Source of the DNA: Clostridium sp.
GTDB lineage: Bacteria; Bacillota; Clostridia; Clostridiales; Clostridiaceae
DNA: 18,156 nucleotides
Reading direction: 5' to 3'
Assembly: GCA_018372555.1 (NCBI GenBank)
Contig: JAHAIU010000040.1
Span: forward strand, 1 to 18,156
The translations under genes were made by a program, and so were the position numbers. The notes under the pieces were generated by a model. It had not been told where the DNA came from. It saw nothing but the letters and a program-made list of their open reading frames with translations, and made no database searches. Below, one piece after another: positions 6,470-13,352 of the stretch (the stretch's first letter is position 1; each line of letters begins with the position of its first letter).

Positions 6470-9382
6470 TTAGTTCTCCTTCTTAATAGCCTCTACCATA
6501 CTTCTTATTCTGATTTTAGCTGCCCCTAAATTATTAGTTTCATCAATTTTTAGTTGAGTATATATTTTGCCTTTTTCCTCTAATATTCTTTTAACTTCAT
6601 CAGCGGTTATTGCATCAGTACCGCAACCAAAGGAAACTAATTGAACTAATTGCATATTATCATTATTCCCAACATATTCAGCAGCATTAAATAATCTTGC
6701 TTGATATGTCCATTGGTTTAATACTTTAATTTCTGAAGGTTTATATTTATATGGAATACAATCTTCAGTAATTATTACTAAATTTAAAGAGTTCATCATT
6801 TTATTTATTCCATGATTAATCTCTTTATCTATATGATATGGTCTTCCGCTCAAAACTATTGTTAATAAATCATTATCCCTAGCATATTCTATAGCTTCCT
6901 TACCTTTTATGATTATATCTTCTTTAAATCTCCTATACTCATCTAGCCCCTTTAAAAGTGCAGTTTTTACATCTTTTTTTCTTATCCAAGGAAAAGTTAA
7001 CTTAAGACTATTATATAAATTAGCACTTGAACTTCTAATTGAATTTAAATCTATATAAGGATATATATAATTAATATTTTTTAATAAGGAAATATTGTTC
7101 TTTAATACTTCTGGGTAATAAGCTACAACTGGGCAATTAAAGTTATTATTAGAAATTCCTTCATCAAAATTAAATGTCATACATGGATAAAATATATCCT
7201 TAACACCTTTTTCAATTAAGTTTTCAATATGTCCATGAGAAAGTTTTGCTGGGTAACAAGCAGTATCTGAAGGAATAGTATGTTGTCCCTTTAAATACAT
7301 ATTTTTAGAGGAATTATCTGATAAGATAACTTTAATTCCTAGCTCATTAAAGAATTTAACAAATAAAGGTAAATTCTCATACATATTAAGGACCATAGGA
7401 ATACCAATTATACCTTTATCTCCAGAATTATCCTCATACTCCATTAGCTTATTATATTTATACTCATATAAATCCGGATTTGAATTTTTTTCATTCCTAC
7501 CTAAAGGCCTTGAACATCTATTACCCGAAATATATTTCTTTTCGCCACTGAAACTATTAATAGTTAGGTTACAGTTATTTGTGCATAAACCACATTTAGC
7601 TACCTTAGAACTATGATTGAAAGAATGAAGTTCATTAATTTTAATAATTCCTGACTCTTTCTTAAAATTTTTCTTAGAGTAAATAGCTGCACCATAAGCA
7701 CCCATTAACCCAGAAATATTTGATCTTATGACATTTTGATTTAACTCTTTTTCTAAACTTCTTAGAATTGCATCATTACATAAAGTACCTCCTTGAACTA
7801 TTATGTTCTTACCTATATTGTTAGTTCGAATAACCTTATATAATGCATTTTTAACAACACTTATTGATAATCCTGCTGATACATCATTAATAGATGCTCC
7901 ATCTCTTTGTGCCTGTTTTACAGAAGAATTCATAAACACAGTACATCTTGATCCTAAATCAGCAGGATGACTTGCAAATAAACCAAGCTTTGAGAAACTT
8001 TCTACATCATAACCCATAGCTTTAGCAAAAGTTTCAATAAATGAACCACAACCTGAAGAGCATGCTTCATTTAGGATAATACTTTTTATAGAATCATTTT
8101 CTATTTCAAAGCATTTTATATCTTGCCCACCAATATCTAAAATAAAATCCACCTTAGGATTAAATTCCTTAGCAGCAATAAAATGAGCTAAGGTTTCAAC
8201 TATTCCAAAATCTATACCAAAAGCTTTTTTTAATAATTCTTCTCCATAGCCTGTAACAGCGCTGGATTTAATTTTTATCTGCTCACCATAGTTACTATAA
8301 ATATTTAATAGCTCTCTTTTTACTATCTCAACAGGATTACCTTCATTATGTCCATAATATTGATATAAAATTTCTAAATTATCATCAATAAGAACTAATT
8401 TTGTGGTTGTGCTTCCAGCATCAATACCTAAATAAACATCACCTTTATAATCTTTTATATCTCTTACAGCAACTTTAGCCCTATTATGTCTATCTAAGAA
8501 ATTTTTATATTCTTCTTCATTTTCAAAAAGAGGTGAAACTTCTTTTTGAAGATTAGTATTCTTTTTGTTATTTTTAGAAATATTATTTAATAAATTTTCA
8601 TATGTATATGTTTTTTCTTCATTACTTGAAAATATTGCTGCTCCTTTAGCAACAAATACTTCAGAATCTACAGCATCTATGCTTTCCTTCAAATTAAGTT
8701 TTTCAGTAAACATTTTTCTTAATCCATCATAAAAATGTAATGGGCCCCCTAAAAATAAGACATTTCCTTCAATCATCCTCCCTTGAGCTAGTCCCCCTAT
8801 AGTCTGATTAATGACAGCTTCATATATGCTTGCAGCTATATCAGCTTTACTAGCTCCTTGATTTAATAACGGTTGAATATCTGATTTGGCAAATACACCG
8901 CATCTAGATGCTATAGGATATATATTTTTATGTTCAAAGCTTAAATTATCTAACTCTTCAACTGAAATGCCCATAAGACTAGCCATTTGATCTATAAAAG
9001 CTCCTGTACCTCCAGCACAGCTAGAATTCATTCTTTCTTCTAATCCATTAGTTAAATATATAATTTTAGCATCTTCTCCACCTAATTCTATAACTACATC
9101 AATATCTTTGAATAATTTTTTAACACCTATAGTTGTTGCAAAGACTTCCTGAACAAATGAAATTCCAGAATCAATAGCGACTCCATATCCAGCTGACCCA
9201 GTTATAGCAACCTTAATTTCATTATCATTAAGTATATTCTTTATGTTTTTAACTTCTTCTATAATTGTTTCTTTTACTTTTGTTAAATGTCTTTTATAAC
9301 TTTTATATATGACATTATTTTTATTATCTAATATTACAAATTTTACTGTAGTTGAACCTGCATCTATACCAAGTTTATACAT
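6470..9382 (-). CDS. Tandem-domain acyl-CoA dehydratase activase-like ATPase with DUF2229 region
   Basis: 970 aa. Two BcrAD/BadFG (HgdC-type, ASKHA ATPase) modules occur in tandem. Module 1 (about 1-255) has GIDAGSTTVK (5-14), SSCAGGTGAF (C122) and SRCGVF (C161). Module 2 (about 316-570) has GIDAGSTTTK, NEACSSGCGSF (C441, C445) and SRCTVF (C480). In HgdC-type activases the equivalent cysteines from two subunits hold one [4Fe-4S] cluster, so the tandem modules may form an internal pseudo-dimer. A linker follows with CGLCTNNC (597-604) and C623, a possible additional cluster site, then a DUF2229-like region (about 655-960) with DTACYPAKLSHGHI, LSGRPYH and FGCGTDAITADEV. It likely hydrolyses ATP to drive electron transfer to a partner, probably the product of the next gene. 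Start ATG 9382 has GGAGGG upstream. No hydroxyacyl-CoA dehydratase genes are visible. Confidence 0.87.
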   Translation of the reverse strand: MYKLGIDAGSTTVKFVILDNKNNVIYKSYKRHLTKVKETIIEEVKNIKNILNDNEIKVAITGSAGYGVAIDSGISFVQEVFATTIGVKKLFKDIDVVIELGGEDAKIIYLTNGLEERMNSSCAGGTGAFIDQMASLMGISVEELDNLSFEHKNIYPIASRCGVFAKSDIQPLLNQGASKADIAASIYEAVINQTIGGLAQGRMIEGNVLFLGGPLHFYDGLRKMFTEKLNLKESIDAVDSEVFVAKGAAIFSSNEEKTYTYENLLNNISKNNKKNTNLQKEVSPLFENEEEYKNFLDRHNRAKVAVRDIKDYKGDVYLGIDAGSTTTKLVLIDDNLEILYQYYGHNEGNPVEIVKRELLNIYSNYGEQIKIKSSAVTGYGEELLKKAFGIDFGIVETLAHFIAAKEFNPKVDFILDIGGQDIKCFEIENDSIKSIILNEACSSGCGSFIETFAKAMGYDVESFSKLGLFASHPADLGSRCTVFMNSSVKQAQRDGASINDVSAGLSISVVKNALYKVIRTNNIGKNIIVQGGTLCNDAILRSLEKELNQNVIRSNISGLMGAYGAAIYSKKNFKKESGIIKINELHSFNHSSKVAKCGLCTNNCNLTINSFSGEKKYISGNRCSRPLGRNEKNSNPDLYEYKYNKLMEYEDNSGDKGIIGIPMVLNMYENLPLFVKFFNELGIKVILSDNSSKNMYLKGQHTIPSDTACYPAKLSHGHIENLIEKGVKDIFYPCMTFNFDEGISNNNFNCPVVAYYPEVLKNNISLLKNINYIYPYIDLNSIRSSSANLYNSLKLTFPWIRKKDVKTALLKGLDEYRRFKEDIIIKGKEAIEYARDNDLLTIVLSGRPYHIDKEINHGINKMMNSLNLVIITEDCIPYKYKPSEIKVLNQWTYQARLFNAAEYVGNNDNMQLVQLVSFGCGTDAITADEVKRILEEKGKIYTQLKIDETNNLGAAKIRIRSMVEAIKKEN

Positions 9383-9439
9383 AAATCAAATTCCCTCCAA
9401 GCCCCATTTTTTTTAACAACTATCTACTAATTTTATATT

Positions 9440-10450
9440 TTATATCTTTTTACAACTATCTCTTATTATAAGTTTTACTGGCAATAGAATTTTTTTACTT
9501 AATGTTCTTTCACCTTTAATTTTCTCCATTAAAACACTAAGAGCTGTTTCTGCCATAAAGTCTGTAAATACCTTTACAGTTGTTAATGATGGTGATAAAA
9601 ATTGTGCAGTAGCAATATCATCAAAGCCTATGATACTTATATCTTCAGGTATCCTATATCCTTTTTCTTGAATTGCCTTATATGCACCTATAGCCATTGG
9701 ATCACTAGCTATAAAAAAAGCAGTTGGAATTTTCCTGAGTTCTAATGCTTCTTGCATTAATTTATATCCATCCTCAGGGGTAAAACTTCCTTTAAATATA
9801 ATACTTTCATCCAAATTGTTATTATTGGTCATAAACTCCCTATAAGTTGCTTCTCTGTAATTAATTAATTCATTATGATCCTTATTGCTATGAGGTATTA
9901 CCTTAGCACCTATATATCCAATATTTTGGTGTCCTAGATTATATAAATATTCTAATGCTTTAGTTACTCCATACTTTAAATCTACTACTACCGAATCAAA
10001 TTCCCATTCATCCGGTGATGAATCTATAAATACTATATTTTTTGTTATCTTGCTTAGCTTTTCTATTTCATCTCCTTGGAAAATACCTATGGCAATTAAT
10101 CCATCAAGATTACAGTACTTTGCTGAATTATCAATAATTTTATCTAAATATAGTGTCTTATAATCAATATTATCTTTAGAACAAAGCTTTTCTATAGTCA
10201 TTCTAATGGAAATAAAATATGGATCATTTAATTCCTTTTCTTCATCAAAGGAACACACTATTCCAATAGTATAATTGTTAATCTTATTCTTTCTTTCCTT
10301 AATAGTGATATAATTCATTTCCTCAGCTATAGATAATACTCTTTTTCTAGTGTCTTCAGAAACATTTAATGATTTGTCTAAATTTAAAATTCTAGAAACT
10401 GTTGAAATTGAAACCTTTGCTTCACTAGCAATATCTTTTATAGTTGCCAA
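9440..10450 (-). CDS. galR: LacI/GalR-family transcriptional regulator, probable gal operon repressor
   Basis: 336 aa from the chosen start. The N-terminal helix-turn-helix, ATIKDIASEAKVSISTVSRIL, is classic LacI family (sequence split here only in naming; it spans residues 2-22). A periplasmic-binding-protein-like sensor domain follows with YNLGHQNIGYIGA, FFIASDPMAIGAYKAIQEKG and ISIIGFDDIATAQFLSPSLTTV. Start choice: the frame is open further upstream to TTG 10486, but the family normally begins just before TIKDIA, and AAAGGA precedes the TTG at 10450-10448 by about 10 nt. It lies directly downstream of galE-galT on the same strand, the usual place for a galactose-responsive repressor, hence the symbol; the ligand is inferred, not seen. 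A hairpin between galT and this gene may reduce its expression relative to galT. The activase gene starts 57 nt downstream, so read-through is possible. Confidence 0.85.
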   Translation of the reverse strand: MATIKDIASEAKVSISTVSRILNLDKSLNVSEDTRKRVLSIAEEMNYITIKERKNKINNYTIGIVCSFDEEKELNDPYFISIRMTIEKLCSKDNIDYKTLYLDKIIDNSAKYCNLDGLIAIGIFQGDEIEKLSKITKNIVFIDSSPDEWEFDSVVVDLKYGVTKALEYLYNLGHQNIGYIGAKVIPHSNKDHNELINYREATYREFMTNNNNLDESIIFKGSFTPEDGYKLMQEALELRKIPTAFFIASDPMAIGAYKAIQEKGYRIPEDISIIGFDDIATAQFLSPSLTTVKVFTDFMAETALSVLMEKIKGERTLSKKILLPVKLIIRDSCKKI

Positions 10451-10490
10451 TACCGTTGCATCCTTTCTATTAAATCCTAAATACAATTAA

Positions 10491-10520
10491 GATGAGACAA
10501 TATAATGATATTGCCTCATC
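10491..10520 (-). terminator. Hairpin between galT and galR (terminator or partial attenuator)
   Basis: 12-bp arms (10491-10502 and 10509-10520, outer bases GATGAG/CTCATC) with a 6-nt loop. On the minus-strand RNA all 12 positions pair, one as G-U; on the plus strand that pair becomes an A-C mismatch, so the structure was selected for minus-strand transcripts. The following sequence, TTAATTGTATTT, is only a weak T-tract. It starts 24 nt after the galT stop codon. No clear promoter was seen between this hairpin and the galR start, so partial read-through is likely. Confidence 0.65.
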
Positions 10521-10543
10521 TAACTTATTTTTATCTTGTCTTA

Positions 10544-12061
10544 TTATTTTATTTCTTTTTGAAGTTCTTTTATAAATTTATCAAGGGCCTCTTTGCCAGA
10601 AGCATCAAATTTAAAAATGCCACAATGTTCTAAAACTTTTTCAAAAACCTTACCTACTTCATCTTCAATTATTTTATCGATGTTTTTAATATTTATATTG
10701 TTATAATTACTTTTAATTTCATTATACCAAGTGTAATGGCTTTTCATTTCTTCATATTCATATAAATTTTCTTTATTATCTAATAAAGAAGACTTTATTA
10801 CTTCAAGCTCATCCTTTAATCTTGAAGGTAATACAGCTAGTCCAAGAACTTCAATTAATCCTATATTCTCTTTTTTAATATTATGAAGTTCCTTATGAGG
10901 GTGGAAAATACCATCAGGATATTTAGTAGAAGTTCTATTATTTCTTAATACTAAATCTAAAACATATAACTCCTCTTCTCTTCTTGCAATTGGAGTTATG
11001 GTATTGTGAGGTGTATCATCACTATAAGCCTTTAGGTCAATACTTTCATCACTATAGTTCTTCCAATATTCTAATATTTTAAAAGCAACCTTAGATAATT
11101 CATTTCTATTTTTACTTTTTAGTCTTACACAAGATAAAGGCCATTCTACTATTGATAAATCTATATCATCATAGTTTATAAGTTTAAACTTAACAACATC
11201 CTTAGCTTTATCCATTGGGAAGGTATAATTTCCACCTTGATAATGATCATGGGTTAGAATTGATCCACCTACTATAGGTAAGTCTGCATTTGAACCTATA
11301 AAATAATGAGGTAAAAAAGCAACAAATTCTAATAGCCTTTCAAAAGTTTTTTCAGTAAGTTTCATTGGTACATGTTCCCCAGCAAATACAATACAATGCT
11401 CATTATAATAAGCATATGGCGAATACTGCATATACCATTGTTCATTAGTTAAATCCATTGGTATTATTCTAAGATTTTGCCTAGCTGGATGATTAACTCT
11501 TCCTCTATACCCTTGATTTTCTTTGCAAAGTAAGCATTTTGGATACTTCGCAGGAGGTAAGCTCTTAGCCATAGCAATTGCTTTTGGATCTTTCTCTGGC
11601 TTTGATAAATTAATAGTAATATCTAAATCTCCGTATTTACTTTTATATTTCCACACTAAATTTTGTGCTATTCTACTAGTTCTTACATAATCACATGCAG
11701 TTGATATTTTATGGAAATAATCTGTAGCAGACCTCTTAGAATCTACATATTTTTTATTAAATTCCATTATAACTTCAGAAGGTCTAGGCATTAACGCATC
11801 CATAATTTTTGTATCTAATAAATCCCTAAATATTGGAGTGTTAGACTCTAATACTCCAACTTCAAAAGCATAGTCAAGAATATTATTTAAAATTTCAGTA
11901 GGGGAATTTAATACTTCCTCTTCTAAAACAACATCATCATATTCATCTAAGTTTAGTATATCTAGTATTTTATTTCTAACATATATCTCATCTTCTTTAT
12001 TAAAAAGATCGTTTTTTAATCCGAAATTAATTAATCTTTTAATCTCCCTATAAATTCTCAT
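10544..12061 (-). CDS. galT: UDP-glucose--hexose-1-phosphate uridylyltransferase, class II
   Basis: 505 aa, typical of the Firmicute class II GalT family and longer than the roughly 350-aa class I enzyme. It exchanges UMP between UDP-glucose and galactose 1-phosphate, giving UDP-galactose and glucose 1-phosphate in the cytosolic Leloir pathway. Supporting sequence: the CLLCKENQGYRGRVNHPARQ block (about 176-195), PYAYYNEHCIVF, the histidine-rich GGSILTHDHYQGG (about 266-278, with the H-x-H of the catalytic region), and DTPHNTITPIARR in the C-terminal domain. Start ATG 12061 has AGTAGGTG just upstream, within the end of galE, with an 8-nt gap between genes. Together with galE and the LacI-type regulator it forms a galactose-use operon; galactokinase is not in the window. 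Confidence 0.95.
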   Translation of the reverse strand: MRIYREIKRLINFGLKNDLFNKEDEIYVRNKILDILNLDEYDDVVLEEEVLNSPTEILNNILDYAFEVGVLESNTPIFRDLLDTKIMDALMPRPSEVIMEFNKKYVDSKRSATDYFHKISTACDYVRTSRIAQNLVWKYKSKYGDLDITINLSKPEKDPKAIAMAKSLPPAKYPKCLLCKENQGYRGRVNHPARQNLRIIPMDLTNEQWYMQYSPYAYYNEHCIVFAGEHVPMKLTEKTFERLLEFVAFLPHYFIGSNADLPIVGGSILTHDHYQGGNYTFPMDKAKDVVKFKLINYDDIDLSIVEWPLSCVRLKSKNRNELSKVAFKILEYWKNYSDESIDLKAYSDDTPHNTITPIARREEELYVLDLVLRNNRTSTKYPDGIFHPHKELHNIKKENIGLIEVLGLAVLPSRLKDELEVIKSSLLDNKENLYEYEEMKSHYTWYNEIKSNYNNINIKNIDKIIEDEVGKVFEKVLEHCGIFKFDASGKEALDKFIKELQKEIK

Positions 12062-12069
12062 AATTACAC

Positions 12070-13056
12070 CTACTTATTAAAACCCTTTGGATTATTTTTA
12101 TGCCAATTCCAAGCAGAAGCTATAATATCTTCAACATTAGTAAATTCAGGTTCCCACTTTAATATTTCTCTAGCCTTTTCAGCTGAAGCTATTAATCTAG
12201 CTGGATCTCCTGCTCTTCTTTCACAAATCTTAGCTGGTATTTCATGACCAGTAACTTTTCTTGCCGCTACTATCATTTCTTTAACTGAGAAGCCACTACC
12301 ATTACCTAAGTTAAATATATTACTCTTATCTTCTTTTCTTAAATATTCTATAGCTTTAATATGAGCATTAGCTAAATCTACAACATGAATATAATCTCTA
12401 ATGCATGTACCGTCTTCAGTGTCATAATCTTCACCAAATATTGATATAAATTCTCTTTTTCCTAGTGGAACTTGAAGTATTAAAGGAATTAAATGAGTTT
12501 CTGGACTATGATCTTCTCCTATAGTTCCACTAACATGTGCTCCTGCTACATTGAAGTATCTAAGAGAAACATATTTCATATTATGAGCTATATCTGCCCA
12601 CTTCATCATTTTTTCCATTGCGAGTTTAGTTTCGCCATAAGCATTTGTTGGTTCTGTTTTATCTGTCTCTACTATTGGCATCTTTGTTGCTTCACCATAA
12701 GTTGCTGCTGTTGAAGAGAATACTATTCTCTTAACATCATTATCTATCATAACTTTTAATAACACTTCTGTTCCATGAACATTATTATTATAATACTTTA
12801 ACGGATTTGTCATACTTTCTCCAACTAAAGAGTTAGCTGCAAAATGAATAACTTCAGTGATATTATTTTCCTTAAACACCTTATCTAATTCTTCTTCATT
12901 TCTAATATCAACCTTATAAAACTTTGCTTTAGGATGAACAGCCTCAATATGTCCTGTTTCAAGGTTGTCTACAACCACAACATCTTCACCCTTATTAATC
13001 AATTGATAAACTGCATGACTACCTATATAGCCAGCTCCACCACATACTAATACCAT
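12070..13056 (-). CDS. galE: UDP-glucose 4-epimerase
   Basis: 328 aa, full family length. Short-chain dehydrogenase/reductase fold with NAD-binding GGAGYIGSHA (5-14), DNLETGHIEAV, the catalytic-serine block FSSTAATYGE (about 113-122) and the active-site YGETKLAMEK (Tyr-x-x-x-Lys), then RYFNVAGAH and RAGDPA near the C-terminus as in GalE. It interconverts UDP-galactose and UDP-glucose using bound NAD+, completing the step after GalT and also supplying UDP-galactose for cell-surface glycans. Start ATG 13056 follows GGAGG at 9 nt. It is the first gene of the galE-galT-(galR) set, downstream of a 296-nt spacer with a candidate promoter. Confidence 0.96.
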   Translation of the reverse strand: MVLVCGGAGYIGSHAVYQLINKGEDVVVVDNLETGHIEAVHPKAKFYKVDIRNEEELDKVFKENNITEVIHFAANSLVGESMTNPLKYYNNNVHGTEVLLKVMIDNDVKRIVFSSTAATYGEATKMPIVETDKTEPTNAYGETKLAMEKMMKWADIAHNMKYVSLRYFNVAGAHVSGTIGEDHSPETHLIPLILQVPLGKREFISIFGEDYDTEDGTCIRDYIHVVDLANAHIKAIEYLRKEDKSNIFNLGNGSGFSVKEMIVAARKVTGHEIPAKICERRAGDPARLIASAEKAREILKWEPEFTNVEDIIASAWNWHKNNPKGFNK

Positions 13057-13140
13057 TTCTTAATACCTCCAAATTTTATAGTAATTTTATTAAACTAATT
13101 TAAAATACATTTGTAGTTTACATAATTAATATTTACCTAT

Positions 13141-13169
13141 ATTGTAACCTTATTTATTAATTACATCAA
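13141..13169 (-). promoter_or_regulatory. Candidate sigma-A promoter of galE
   Basis: On the minus strand: TTGATG (13169-13164), a 17-nt spacer, TACAAT (13146-13141), about 85 nt upstream of the galE ATG. A GTAAAC word on the minus strand (13121-13116), part of TTATGTAAACTACAAATG, lies just after the expected start point and could be a repressor half-site. The rest of the spacer between galE and the exporter terminator is AT-rich with no gene visible. Confidence 0.55.
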
Positions 13170-13235
13170 ATAATGGTTTATATAAATACTTAAAAATAAA
13201 TTTCTAAGATTTGTTAATATTATATTACTACAAAT

Positions 13236-13249
13236 TAATAAAGTTTACA
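13236..13249 (-). promoter_or_regulatory. cre-like / LacI-family operator candidate upstream of galE
   Basis: TGTAAACTTTATTA on the minus strand agrees with the CcpA cre consensus TGWAARCGYTWWCW at 12 of 14 positions, lacking the central G. It overlaps a second, weaker promoter candidate (TTGTAA at 13249-13244 and TAATAT or TATAAT near 13219-13227). It could serve carbon catabolite control by CcpA or binding by the GalR-like regulator. AT-rich DNA produces such matches by chance, so confidence is low. Confidence 0.35.
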
Positions 13250-13263
13250 ATAACTTTTAGTTA

Positions 13264-13295
13264 ATTTTACTAATTATTTTACTATAATTTTACTA
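13264..13295 (-). repeat. Three direct repeats of TAGTAAAAT
   Basis: On the minus strand TAGTAAAAT begins at 13295, 13284 and 13272, giving steps of 11 and 12 nt, close to one DNA turn. It lies between the exporter terminator and the galE promoter candidates. It could be an UP-like A-tract element or a binding array; it may also be low-complexity sequence. Confidence 0.5.
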
Positions 13296-13342
13296 GAGAT
13301 TTTATTAAAATAAAGAAGCCATATGTTAAATATAGCTCCTTT
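13295..13342 (-). terminator. Terminator of the ABC exporter operon
   Basis: Arms at 13330-13342 and 13312-13324 form a 13-bp stem on the minus-strand RNA with a 5-nt loop (13325-13329), followed by TTTATTTT. Two of the pairs are G-U in the minus-strand RNA and would be A-C mismatches in the plus-strand RNA, which fixes its direction. It lies about 10 nt past the stop codon of the downstream exporter gene. Confidence 0.82.
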
Positions 13343-13352
13343 ATACACTTAA

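Noticed and set aside
6460..6480. Possible frameshift splitting a single activase gene into two
   Set aside because: The junction has a clean stop codon, a perfect AAGGAG at 7 nt and an ATG, so two coupled genes explain it better than a sequencing error.
9383..9439. Run of T on the plus strand before the activase gene, considered as a terminator
   Set aside because: No stem-loop adjoins it and no plus-strand gene ends there.
12493..12714. Plus-strand open frame of 73 codons inside galE
   Set aside because: Antisense to the conserved galE coding sequence, Cys/Phe/Ser-rich translation with no recognisable domain; a shadow of the real gene.
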